DNA of 64,000 nucleotides. Source: Streptomyces antioxidans. Lineage in GTDB: Bacteria > Actinomycetota > Actinomycetes > Streptomycetales > Streptomycetaceae. Under the pieces are notes generated by a model. It worked only from the letters and a program-made list of their open reading frames with translations. It had not been told where the DNA came from and ran no database searches. The position numbers were made by a program, and so were the translations under genes. Where the stretch lies: positions 124,001 through 188,000 of the forward strand of contig NZ_LAKD02000004.1 of NCBI RefSeq assembly GCF_000968685.2, read 5' to 3'. Below, in pieces: positions 56,303 to 64,000 of the stretch. Every line of letters starts with the position of its first letter. Position 1 is the first letter of the stretch.

Positions 56303-58045
56303 TCATGCGCCGGTGGCCAGTTCCTCGAACTCCGTGATGTTGTCGAGTTCGGTTCCCATGGACACATTGGTGACGCGTTCGAGGATGACCTCGACGACCA
56401 CCGGCACCCGGTGCTCGGCCATGAGCTTCTTGGCCTCTTCGAGGGCGGGCGCGATGCGGTCGGGCTCCCGGACCCGGATGGCCTTGCAACCGAGCCCTTC
56501 GGCGACCTTGACGTGGTCGACGCCGTAGCCGCCCACCTCGGGGGCGTTGACGTTGTCGAAGGACAGTTGCACGCAGTAGTCCATGTCGAAGCCGCGCTGC
56601 GCCTGGCGGATCAGACCGAGGTAGGCGTTGTTGACCACGACATGGAGGTAGGGGATCTGGAACTGGGCGCCGACGGCGAGTTCCTCGAGCATGAACTGGA
56701 AGTCGTAGTCGCCGGAGAGGGCGACGACGGTGGCGTCCGGATCGGCGGTCGCGACACCCAGGGCGGCGGGCACGGTCCAGCCCAGGGGTCCGGCCTGTCC
56801 GGCGTTGATCCAGTGCCGGGGGCGGTAGACATGGAGCATCTGCGCGGCCTGGATCTGGGAGAGGCCGATGGTGGAGACGTAGCGCGTGTCGCGCCCGAAG
56901 GCCTGGTTCATCTCCTCGTAGACCCGCTGCGGTTTGACCGGCACCTGGTCGAAGTGGGTTCTGCGGAGCAGGGTGGCCTTGCGCCGCCGGCAGCTGTCGG
57001 CCCAGCCGCCGCGATCCTCGATGGCTCCGGCGGCCCGCAGTTCCCTCGCTGCCTCGACGAAGAGCCCCAGCGCGGCCTTGGCGTCGGAGACGATGCCGTA
57101 GTCGGGGGCGAAGATCCGGCCGATCTGGGTGGGTTCGATGTCGACGTGGACGAAGGTACGGCCCCGGGTGTAGGTGTCCAGGCCGCCGGTGTGGCGGTTC
57201 GCCCAGCGGTTGCCGATGCCGAGGACGAAGTCGGACTCCAGCAGGGTGGCATTGCCGTAGCGGTGGGAGGTCTGCAGCCCGACCATGCCCGCCATGAGCG
57301 GGTGGTCGTCGGGGATGGCGCCCCAGCCCATCAGCGTGGGCACCACCGGCACCCCGGTCAGCTGGGCGAACTCCACCAGCGACTCGCTCGCGTCGGCGTT
57401 GATGACGCCGCCGCCGGCGACGATCAGTGGCCGTTGGGCGGCCTGGAGCAGGGCCATGGCCCTGTCGATCTGCGCCCGGGTGGCGACCGGCCGGTGGACG
57501 GGAAGCGGCTCGTAGGTCTCCGCGTCGAACTCGATCTCCGCCATCTGGACGTCGATCGGCAGGTCGATCAGCACCGGGCCGGGCCGCCCCGAACGCATGA
57601 GGTGGAACGCCTGCTGGAACGCGCCGGGCACTTGCGCGGGCTCCAGCACGGTCATCGCCATCTTCGTCAGCGGCCCGGCGATGGAGGCGATGTCGACGGC
57701 CTGGAAGTCCTCCTTGTGCAGCTTGGCCACCGGCGCCTGGCCGGTGACGCACAGGATCGGGATCGAGTCCGCCGAGGCCGAGTACAGACCGGTGATCATG
57801 TCGGTGCCCGCGGGGCCGCTGGTGCCCACGCAGACCCCGATGCTCCCGGCCCTGGCGCGGGTGTAGCCCTCTGCCATGTGGGAGGCCCCCTCGACATGCC
57901 GGGCGAGGACATGCGTCAGGCCGCCGTGGGTGCGCATCGCCGAGTAGAAGGGGTTGATCGCCGCCCCGGGCAGGCCGAAGACATGGGTGGTTCCCTCACG
58001 CTTGAGGATCTCCACCGCCGCCTGGGCCGCGGTCATTCGGGCCAT
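56303..58045 (-). CDS. gcl: Glyoxylate carboligase
   Basis: 580 residues from ATG at 58045 with GGAG upstream. A thiamine-diphosphate enzyme: N-terminal domain with [16 protein letters not shown], a central domain, and the C-terminal TPP site ([15 protein letters not shown], with GDY replacing the usual GDG). The Val in place of the catalytic Glu ([14 protein letters not shown] region) is characteristic of Gcl. It joins two glyoxylates to tartronate semialdehyde and CO2. Third gene of the hyi-glxR-gcl operon. Confidence 0.95.
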   Translation of the reverse strand: MARMTAAQAAVEILKREGTTHVFGLPGAAINPFYSAMRTHGGLTHVLARHVEGASHMAEGYTRARAGSIGVCVGTSGPAGTDMITGLYSASADSIPILCVTGQAPVAKLHKEDFQAVDIASIAGPLTKMAMTVLEPAQVPGAFQQAFHLMRSGRPGPVLIDLPIDVQMAEIEFDAETYEPLPVHRPVATRAQIDRAMALLQAAQRPLIVAGGGVINADASESLVEFAQLTGVPVVPTLMGWGAIPDDHPLMAGMVGLQTSHRYGNATLLESDFVLGIGNRWANRHTGGLDTYTRGRTFVHVDIEPTQIGRIFAPDYGIVSDAKAALGLFVEAARELRAAGAIEDRGGWADSCRRRKATLLRRTHFDQVPVKPQRVYEEMNQAFGRDTRYVSTIGLSQIQAAQMLHVYRPRHWINAGQAGPLGWTVPAALGVATADPDATVVALSGDYDFQFMLEELAVGAQFQIPYLHVVVNNAYLGLIRQAQRGFDMDYCVQLSFDNVNAPEVGGYGVDHVKVAEGLGCKAIRVREPDRIAPALEEAKKLMAEHRVPVVVEVILERVTNVSMGTELDNITEFEELATGA

Positions 58046-58085
58046 GAGGATGCTCCTGTCGATGAGTGCATCGGGAGGTGTGGGT

Positions 58086-58982
58086 TCAGTCGGTGGCGCG
58101 GCCCGCCAGCCGCTCGACACCGCGCAGCAGGGCGGAGTGGTCGAGCCCGCCGTCGCCCCCGGCGCGGGCCGAGGCGACCAGTTGGGCGACGAGGCCGCCA
58201 ACCGGCAGAGGCGCCCCGACGGCCCGCGCCGCGTCGGTGACGATGCCCATGTCCTTGTGGTGCAGGTCGATGCGGAAGCCGGGCCGGAAGTCGCGGTCGA
58301 GCACCGCCCGGCGCTTGCGTGCCAGGACGGTGGACCCGGCCAGCCCTCCGCCCAGGACCTCGAGTGCCGCTTCCAGGTCCACTCCGGCGTTCTCCAGGAA
58401 GACCACGGCCTCGGCCAGGGCCTGCAGATGGACGGCCACCATCAGCTGGTTGGCGGCCTTCACGGTCTGCCCTGCCCCGTGCGGGCCGACGTGCACGATG
58501 GTGGTGCCCAGTGCCTCGAACACCGGCCTGGCATCGGCGAAGTCGGCCGGGTCGCCGCCGACCATGATGGACAGCGCCCCCTCGATGGCGCCCGCCTCGC
58601 CGCCGGACACCGGGGCGTCGAGCGTGCGCAGCCCCTTGTCCCGCGCGGCGGCGTCCACCTCCAGCGAGGTCCGCGGGGTGATGCTGCTCATGTCGATCAG
58701 CAAGGTGCCGGGCCCGGCGTGTGCCAGGACGCCGTCCTCACCGAGGACGACCTCCTTCACCTGCGGGTCGGCCGGGACCATGGTGATCACGACCTCGGCT
58801 TCGCGCACCGCCTCGGCGATGCTGTCGGCGCCCCGGCCACCGGCCGCGGCGAGGGTGTCCACGGCCGCGCGGCTGCGGTTGTAGCCGGTGACGGTGTGTC
58901 CAGCCTTCACCAGGTTGGCGGCCATCGGGCCGCCCATGATGCCCAGGCCGATGAAGGCGATCTTCCGGGAAGTGGCGCTCAT
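58086..58982 (-). CDS. glxR: Tartronate semialdehyde reductase
   Basis: 298 residues of the 3-hydroxyisobutyrate dehydrogenase family. The NAD(P) site is [15 protein letters not shown], the substrate motif [11 protein letters not shown], and the catalytic Lys lies in [15 protein letters not shown]. It reduces tartronate semialdehyde to glycerate. Between hyi (27 bases upstream) and gcl (40 bases downstream). Confidence 0.93.
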   Translation of the reverse strand: MSATSRKIAFIGLGIMGGPMAANLVKAGHTVTGYNRSRAAVDTLAAAGGRGADSIAEAVREAEVVITMVPADPQVKEVVLGEDGVLAHAGPGTLLIDMSSITPRTSLEVDAAARDKGLRTLDAPVSGGEAGAIEGALSIMVGGDPADFADARPVFEALGTTIVHVGPHGAGQTVKAANQLMVAVHLQALAEAVVFLENAGVDLEAALEVLGGGLAGSTVLARKRRAVLDRDFRPGFRIDLHHKDMGIVTDAARAVGAPLPVGGLVAQLVASARAGGDGGLDHSALLRGVERLAGRATD

Positions 58983-59009
58983 CGTGGGTTCCTTCGTGTC
59001 GGCAACGGG

Positions 59010-59846
59010 TCAGGTGCGGGGGTGGCGGTCGCTGCCGCGCCGCTCGCGCGGGAGCCAGTCGAAGCTGTCCGCGCTCGGGCCCCCGGGCTTGTACTCCAGG
59101 CCCACCCAGCCGTCGTAGCCCACGGCCTGGAGACGCGACAGCAGCCCGTCGAGGTCCAGGCGCCCCGTGCCGGGCGCGCCCCGCCCGGGTGCGTCGGCGA
59201 GCTGGACATGGCCGATGCGGTCGGCGTGGGTGGCGATCGCCCCGGCCACGTCGTCCCCGTTGACGGAGAGGTGGTAGAGGTCGGCCAGGAGACGGAGGTT
59301 GCGGCTGCCGGACTCGGCCGCCACCCGGTCGATGACGGCGATCGCGTCCGCCGCGGTGAGCAGTGGGTACGCCGGGGCGCCGCTGACCGGCTCCAGCAGG
59401 ATCGTGCCGCCGATGCGCTCGGCGGCCTTGGCCGCCAGCGCCAGGTTCTCCACCGCCAGGTCGTCCTGCTCCCCCGGGGCGGCGCCGTCGACCCGGTTGC
59501 CGTACAGCGCGTTGAACGAACGGCACCCCAGTCGCTGGCCGATCGCCACGGTGGCGTCGATGTTGTCGCGGAACTCCGCGGCCCTGCCCGGCCAGGACAC
59601 CAGGCCGCGGTCGCCGCCGGGCATGTCCCCGGCGAAGAAGTTCAGCCCGGTCAGGCGGACACCGGCGGTACGCACCGCGCGCACGAAGGCGTCGGCCTCG
59701 GCGTCCGTCGGCACGGCCGTCGCGTAGGGCCACCAGAACTCGACCGCGTCGAACCCCGCGGCCTTGGCGGCGGCCGGACGCTCGAGCAGCGGCAGTTCGG
59801 TGAAGAGGATGGACAGATTGACCGTGTGGGGAAGTCGGTTCTTCAT
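59010..59846 (-). CDS. hyi: Hydroxypyruvate isomerase
   Basis: 278 residues, a TIM-barrel of the Hyi/xylose isomerase-like family. The start VNLSILFTELPLLERPAAAK and FDAVEFWWPY match Hyi. Catalytic Glu residues lie in ILLEPVSG and the later GLEYKPGG. It interconverts hydroxypyruvate and tartronate semialdehyde. It is the first gene of the operon, with the control palindromes just upstream. Confidence 0.93.
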   Translation of the reverse strand: MKNRLPHTVNLSILFTELPLLERPAAAKAAGFDAVEFWWPYATAVPTDAEADAFVRAVRTAGVRLTGLNFFAGDMPGGDRGLVSWPGRAAEFRDNIDATVAIGQRLGCRSFNALYGNRVDGAAPGEQDDLAVENLALAAKAAERIGGTILLEPVSGAPAYPLLTAADAIAVIDRVAAESGSRNLRLLADLYHLSVNGDDVAGAIATHADRIGHVQLADAPGRGAPGTGRLDLDGLLSRLQAVGYDGWVGLEYKPGGPSADSFDWLPRERRGSDRHPRT

Positions 59847-59869
59847 CGGTTCTCCCGGCCGAGGCGAAA

Positions 59870-59884
59870 TTCTGCCATACGGAT
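59870..59884. promoter_or_regulatory. Palindrome 1 of the hyi control region
   Basis: TTCTGCCATACGGAT shares the form TTCYGC-n-ATRCGGAA with two further sites. It begins 24 bases upstream of the hyi start. The regulator is not in the window. Confidence 0.6.
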
Positions 59885-59890
59885 ATTATT

Positions 59891-59905
59891 TTCTGCAATG
59901 CGGAA
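59891..59905. promoter_or_regulatory. Palindrome 2 of the hyi control region
   Basis: TTCTGCAATGCGGAA is a palindrome with one mismatched pair. It lies 21 bases (two helical turns) from palindrome 1, as expected for cooperative binding, for example by an IclR-family (AllR-like) repressor. Confidence 0.65.
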
Positions 59906-60033
59906 GAACAACCCCTCGCCCACCACTCTCCGGGGCCGGGCGGGGCAGGCGCGGGCGCAGTCGGCGCGGCGAAGCATGGCCACCCTTGACAGGCCCCCTT
60001 GAGGACCTATACATCTGTCGATCGAAAATTGAA

Positions 60034-60048
60034 TTCCGCATGGCGAAA
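60034..60048. promoter_or_regulatory. Palindrome 3, symporter side
   Basis: TTCCGCATGGCGAAA fits the same pattern at 12 of 15 positions. It also overlaps an inverted pair GGCGAAA/TTTCGCC (60042-60048, 60064-60070). It lies towards the DUF3311/symporter promoter, so both divergent units may share one regulator. Confidence 0.5.
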
Positions 60049-60257
60049 AATGTTTCGATCCCGTTTCGCCTGGTCCCGAGGCCTTGACCAGCGCCCTTGG
60101 CCAGCGGTAGGCGTCCCGCCGAAGCGCCGCCTCCCCCATGCCATGCGCGGCGTCCCCACGGCCCCGTCCCGACCGCGTCCCGCGAGACGACGTGCCACCC
60201 GCCCCGGACGGCCTCGCCCACCAGTGGAGTTACGGCCCGGCCCAGGAGGTTCTCGAC

Positions 60258-60458
60258 GTGAAACCCATCCATCTGCTCGGCGCGATCCCGTTCCTCGGGA
60301 TCCTCGGGGGCATCTTCTTCGCGAACCGGGTGACGCCCTACGTCCTCGGCATGCCGTTCAACCTCTTCTGGCTGGTCATGTGGGTCGTGCTGATCTCGGC
60401 GATCATGGCCGTCATCTACCGCCTGGACCCGGCGAACCGTGAGGAGCAGAGCTCGTGA
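60258..60458 (+). CDS. DUF3311 small membrane protein
   Basis: 66 residues from GTG at 60258, GGAGG upstream. Two hydrophobic segments: IHLLGAIPFLGILGGIFF and FNLFWLVMWVVLISAIM. DUF3311 proteins usually precede a sodium:solute symporter gene, as here (four-base overlap GTGA), and are thought to assist it. Missing from many annotations because it is short. Confidence 0.87.
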   Translation: MKPIHLLGAIPFLGILGGIFFANRVTPYVLGMPFNLFWLVMWVVLISAIMAVIYRLDPANREEQSS

Positions 60459-61957
60459 TCGCCCTCGCCATCATCTTCGCCTTCCTCCTCGCGGCCCTGG
60501 GCCTGGGACTGCGCGCCCGCCGCGGCAGGGACATGGATCTCGAGCAGTGGTCGGTGGGCGGCCGTGGCTTCGGGACGGTCTTCGTCTTCCTGCTGCTGGC
60601 CGGCGAGATCTACACGACCTTCACCTTCCTCGGCGCCTCGGGCTGGGCCTACGGCAAGGGCGCGCCCGCGTACTACATCCTCTGTTACGGCTCACTGGCG
60701 TACGTCCTGTCGTACTGGCTGCTCCCGGCCGTGTGGCGCTACGCCAAGCGGCACCGGCTGATCTCGCAGTCCGACTTCTTCGTCGCCAAGTTCAACAGCC
60801 CGCTGCTCGGCGGGCTGGTGGCCCTCGTCGGGGTCGTCGCGATGGTGCCCTATCTCGTCCTGCAGCTCAAAGGGCTGGGGATCATCGTGTCCATCTCCTC
60901 CGACGGCCGCATCTCCTCCAACTGGGCCATCGTGGTCGGCACGGTGGCGCTGACCCTCTACGTCACGATCTCGGGCATCCACGGCTCCGCCTGGACCTCG
61001 GTGCTGAAGGACGCCATCATCCTCGCGGTCGTCCTCGTCCTGGGCATCTATCTGCCGATGCACTACTACGGCGGCATCGGGGAGATGTTCCACGCGGTGG
61101 ACAAGGCGCACCCCCAGCTCCTCACCCTGCCCTCCAGCGGCATGAGCGCCTCGTGGTTCTCCTCCACCGTGCTGCTCTCGGCGGTCGGCTTCTACCTGTG
61201 GCCGCACAACTTCAGCGCCGCCTACAGCGCCCAGAACGAACGCGTCTTCCGCCGCAACGCCATCTTCATGCCGCTCTACCAGCTCATCCTGCTCTTCGTC
61301 TTCTTCGTCGGCTTCACCGCCATCATGGTGGTGCCCGGCCTCAAGGGCGCCGACGCGGACCTGTCCCTGCTCCGCATCACCACCGCCACCTTCCCGTCCT
61401 GGTTCGTCGGCATCGTCGGTGGCGCCGGGCTGCTCACCGCGCTGGTCCCCGGCTCCCTGCTGCTGATGACCTCCGCGACCTGTCTGGCGAAGAACGTCTA
61501 CCGCCTCGCCCGGCCCCACACCAGCGAGGAACACATCGGCCGGCTCGCCCAGCTGCTCGTCCCCGCCCTCGCCCTGATCTCCCTCTACTTCACCTTCAAC
61601 GGCGGCAGTTCGATCGTCTCGCTGCTGCTCATGGGCTACGCACTGGTCACCCAGCTCTTCCCCGCCCTGCTGGCGAGCCTCGCGCCACGGCAGTTCGTCA
61701 CCAAACAGGGAGCTGCCGCGGGCATCGTCGTCGGGGTGACCACGGTCGCCGTCGTCACCCTCTCCGACGCCACCGTGGGCAGCCTGCTGCCGGGACTCCC
61801 CCAACCGGTGAAGGACCTCAACGTCGGCGTCATCGCCCTCGTCCTCAACACGGTGGTCATGGTGGCCGTCTCCGCCGTCACCCGCGGCATGGGCCCCGCC
61901 CCCGGCACCACCACTCCCCTACGACCCGAATCCGAGGCCACGGCCGGTACCGGCTGA
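60455..61957 (+). CDS. Sodium:solute symporter (MctP-like, monocarboxylate)
   Basis: 500 residues with about thirteen membrane helices and SSS family features: LEQWSVGGRGFGTVFVFLLL near the start and GIHGSAWTSVLKDAIIL in the middle, with FYLWPHNFSAAYSAQ. MctP-type members import lactate, pyruvate, acetate or similar acids. Divergent from hyi-glxR-gcl with shared palindromes, so glyoxylate, glycolate or a related acid is a plausible cargo. Confidence 0.88.
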   Translation: MIALAIIFAFLLAALGLGLRARRGRDMDLEQWSVGGRGFGTVFVFLLLAGEIYTTFTFLGASGWAYGKGAPAYYILCYGSLAYVLSYWLLPAVWRYAKRHRLISQSDFFVAKFNSPLLGGLVALVGVVAMVPYLVLQLKGLGIIVSISSDGRISSNWAIVVGTVALTLYVTISGIHGSAWTSVLKDAIILAVVLVLGIYLPMHYYGGIGEMFHAVDKAHPQLLTLPSSGMSASWFSSTVLLSAVGFYLWPHNFSAAYSAQNERVFRRNAIFMPLYQLILLFVFFVGFTAIMVVPGLKGADADLSLLRITTATFPSWFVGIVGGAGLLTALVPGSLLLMTSATCLAKNVYRLARPHTSEEHIGRLAQLLVPALALISLYFTFNGGSSIVSLLLMGYALVTQLFPALLASLAPRQFVTKQGAAAGIVVGVTTVAVVTLSDATVGSLLPGLPQPVKDLNVGVIALVLNTVVMVAVSAVTRGMGPAPGTTTPLRPESEATAGTG

Positions 61958-62001
61958 GGAGACCGCCCGAACCGATGGCGGTGGTCGCCTCGTCTTCGAG
62001 C

Positions 62002-63075
62002 TCACGGAACCGCCGCTCGCGGACCCGTCGCGCGAGCTCGGGATCGACGTCGCCCATGGACCGCCAGCGGAGGCACCGTGCGCGGGCGGGGCGGGAACCC
62101 GGCCGTCTGGTAGCACTCCTCGATGAGCCGCATGGTGGTCAGGGCGTCCTCCGCGTCGAGGGCCAGTGGTGCGCCGTCCCGCACATGAGCCGCGAAGGCT
62201 TCGAGTTGGAAGGTGTACGACGACCTGCGCCCGAGTTCCTCCGTGCGCTCACCGGCGGCTGCGCGCACCACCACCCGGTCGTCCAGGTGCGGCTGTACGA
62301 AGTTCATCGCGGTGGCCTCGCCGCGTGTGCCCACGACCCGGCAGCTCATCTGCCACGTGTCGTACGCCATATGGCAGTTGGCCGTGCCGGTGGCCCCACC
62401 CGGGAACTCCAGGTCGGCGTGCAGCCACTCGTCGACACCGTCGGCCCCCGCTCGCTCTCCGCCCCGCGCGGTGACCAGCCGGGGCGGGCCACCGGCCCAG
62501 GGAGCGAGCATGCGCAGCGCGTGCAGGCCGTAACACCCGAGGTCCATCAGCGCTCCGCCGGCCAGCGGCAGCGACCAGCGGATGTCGCCGTCCGGCGGAG
62601 CGGGCATGGCCACCATGGCCTCCACGTGCCGGAGGTCGCCCAGTTCCCCGCTGGCCAGCAGCTCGTGCAGGCGCCGGGTGACCGGGTGGAACAGATAGTG
62701 GAAGCCCTCCATGAAGGCGGTGCCCGCCGTGGCCGCGGCATCGCGGACCTCGGCCGCCTCCTCGGCGTCGCTCGCGGACGGCTTCTCGGTGAGGACGTGC
62801 TTGGCGGCCTGGAGGGCGGCCAGATTCCACGGCCCGTGCAGGCCGTTGGCCAATGGGTTGTAGACAACGTCGATCTCGGGGTCGGCGATGAGCTCGGCGT
62901 AGGAGCCCGCCACCCGCTCCACGCCGTGCGCGGCCGCGAAGTCCTCGGCGCGCCGCCGGTCGCGGGCGGCCACCGCGACGAGGCGGTGACCACCCGCACG
63001 AGCGGGCCCCACCATCGAGAGTCCGGCGATCCGGGCGGCGCCCAGAACGCCGATCCGCAGCGGTTCCTTCGTCAT
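62002..63075 (-). CDS. Gfo/Idh/MocA-family oxidoreductase
   Basis: 357 residues. N-terminal Rossmann fold IGVLGAARIAGLSM, the cofactor-side EKPSAS motif near residue 105 (catalytic Lys) and a C-terminal Gfo/Idh domain with MDLGCYGLHALRML. It oxidises or reduces a sugar or cyclitol with NAD(P). The last 20 residues are Arg-rich and unusual, as if the original stop had been lost. No sugar transporter is beside it. Confidence 0.9.
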   Translation of the reverse strand: MTKEPLRIGVLGAARIAGLSMVGPARAGGHRLVAVAARDRRRAEDFAAAHGVERVAGSYAELIADPEIDVVYNPLANGLHGPWNLAALQAAKHVLTEKPSASDAEEAAEVRDAAATAGTAFMEGFHYLFHPVTRRLHELLASGELGDLRHVEAMVAMPAPPDGDIRWSLPLAGGALMDLGCYGLHALRMLAPWAGGPPRLVTARGGERAGADGVDEWLHADLEFPGGATGTANCHMAYDTWQMSCRVVGTRGEATAMNFVQPHLDDRVVVRAAAGERTEELGRRSSYTFQLEAFAAHVRDGAPLALDAEDALTTMRLIEECYQTAGFPPRPRTVPPLAVHGRRRSRARATGPRAAVP

Positions 63076-63272
63076 CCCCTAGGTACCTCGTCACGTCGTA
63101 CGGGCCCTCCTGGCGTGGCCCGTCGGGAGCTGCCAGTGTTGAGAACCCCAACCCGTCATTCAATGCTTGGTGATACATCAAAAATCCATCATCAGCCGTT
63201 GGGGATCAGCACCGCCCGTCGTGGCGCATGATGGAGGCGTCCGTCCCGTCAGAAGCGAGGTGTCGCGTCCCG

Positions 63273-63893
63273 ATGAAGCGCAAGACCAGAATCCTCCTGG
63301 CGGGCCTGGCTTCCGTGGGCGGCGTCGTCACCGGCGCGGGACTGCTGCACAACCGGCGGCCTGACCGCAGGGAACACCTCTACGTCACCCTCTACGGCGA
63401 GCCCGGCTATATGGGCCGCAACGAGAGGCTGACCTGGACCGGCGGCAAGCGCGAGATCGTCCCGTTCACCCGGGTGCGGCTGCCGCGCATCGGCTCGATC
63501 AGGCTGGAGCGGCTTGTGTACCGCTTCCAGCCCGACGTGCGGCTGCCGAACATGCACTTACTGTGGCACGCCCTCACCGAGCGCCCGGACCGCACGGATC
63601 CCGAGGCCGGTGTGGCCAGCTTCGTCGCCATGCACCAGCTCGCCGGCATGTTCTCGGTGGGTCTGTGGGAGCCGGTCCGTGAGTCCGAGGCGCGGTCGGG
63701 AGTGCGGCTCTGGGCCGGGCGCCCCGGGGAGCGGCCGCCCGCGCACCACGAGGATGGCCTGTCGGGCAGGGCGACTCCCGGCGCCGATCCCTGGCACGAT
63801 GTCCTGGCCAACGCGCCCGACCTCGGCTCCTGGAGCACCCGCACCCGCTACCTGGAACTCGGCTACCACGGCGGGAACGCCCGCCGCGGCTGA
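63273..63893 (+). CDS. Hypothetical membrane-anchored or secreted protein
   Basis: 206 residues from ATG at 63273; the frame extends 45 bases upstream without a signal. After MKRKTR a hydrophobic segment (ILLAGLASVGGVVTGAGLLH) suggests a signal anchor. The remainder is soluble and Arg-rich. I do not recognise a family. Its neighbours give no hint. A 17-bp tandem repeat begins 17 bases after the stop. Confidence 0.65.
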   Translation: MKRKTRILLAGLASVGGVVTGAGLLHNRRPDRREHLYVTLYGEPGYMGRNERLTWTGGKREIVPFTRVRLPRIGSIRLERLVYRFQPDVRLPNMHLLWHALTERPDRTDPEAGVASFVAMHQLAGMFSVGLWEPVRESEARSGVRLWAGRPGERPPAHHEDGLSGRATPGADPWHDVLANAPDLGSWSTRTRYLELGYHGGNARRG

Positions 63894-63910
63894 CGGATCG
63901 CCTGCCACCG

Positions 63911-63978
63911 CCGACATCAGCGACTCGCCGACATCAGCGGCTCGCCAACGTCAGCGGCTCGCCGACATCAGCGAAGGG
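63911..63978. repeat. 17-bp tandem repeat, four units
   Basis: CGCCGACATCAGCG followed by three variable bases repeats at 63911, 63928, 63945 and 63962. Copies 1, 2 and 4 share the first 14 bases; copy 3 has CGCCAACGTCAGCG. It lies just after the hypothetical gene at the right window edge. Confidence 0.9.
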
Positions 63979-64000
63979 ACGAGGCACCGGCTGCTTGCAC

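Noticed and set aside
40439..63231. CRISPR array or tRNA genes
   Set aside because: No regularly spaced repeats with unique spacers and no cloverleaf-like sequence were seen; the only tandem repeat is the 17-bp array at the right edge.

Overview
The window looks like a stretch of a Streptomyces chromosome. GC content is high, codon third positions are strongly GC-biased, many start codons are GTG or TTG, and genes sit in tightly overlapping operons. The left end carries a recognisable coelichelin-type siderophore locus. All assignments come from reading the sequence; no database search was run.

Region 1 (1-19004) is a hydroxamate siderophore cluster in the gene order of the Streptomyces coelicolor coelichelin locus: NRPS cchH (cut by the window edge), exporter cchG, ferri-siderophore lipoprotein cchF, ATPase cchE, permeases cchD and cchC, ornithine N-hydroxylase cchB and, divergently, formyltransferase cchA. 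The visible NRPS order is A-T-E-C-A-T-E-C-A. Its binding-pocket codes, read by eye, fit N-formyl-N-hydroxyornithine, threonine and N-hydroxyornithine. Four iron-box-like sites lie at its promoters. Region 2 (19005-20786) has a transposase remnant, an AT-rich gap, and a 33-residue peptide gene coupled to a JmjC/cupin-4 oxygenase, closed by a strong hairpin. This is the best candidate for something undescribed. Region 3 (21164-24695) has a PAS/GAF/SpoIIE-phosphatase/ATPase regulator and a divergent type III polyketide synthase.

Region 4 (25047-34587) is a seven-gene operon of overlapping genes: a peptide-type ABC transporter, MurQ etherase, AnmK kinase and a serine hydrolase. An RpiR/MurR-type regulator is divergent. 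Together they look like an uptake and recycling route for peptidoglycan fragments. Region 5 (34752-41192) is mixed: an ornithine cyclodeaminase-like gene, then a decay zone with a deleted GNAT gene, a methyltransferase::ferredoxin-reductase chimera and an ETF-like stub. These are mixed with intact DinB, SnoaL-like, FetB-like and MFS/HxlR genes and a SUKH-like gene.

Region 6 (41348-46669) has a molybdopterin oxidoreductase fused to a flavin/NAD/[2Fe-2S] reductase, and a Tat-exported FAD oxidoreductase. Region 7 (46717-56296) is a LacI-controlled catabolic locus: M20 hydrolase, BtpA-family protein, PfkB kinase, ribose-type ABC importer, phosphotriesterase-like hydrolase, ThuA/GATase-like protein and a TenA-like protein. 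Two identical LacI-type operators flank the divergent promoters; the substrate is unknown. Region 8 (56303-61957) is the glyoxylate-to-glycerate operon (hyi-glxR-gcl), divergent from a DUF3311/sodium-solute symporter pair across a control region with three related palindromes. Region 9 (62002-64000) has a Gfo/Idh/MocA oxidoreductase, an unknown membrane-anchored protein and a 17-bp tandem repeat.
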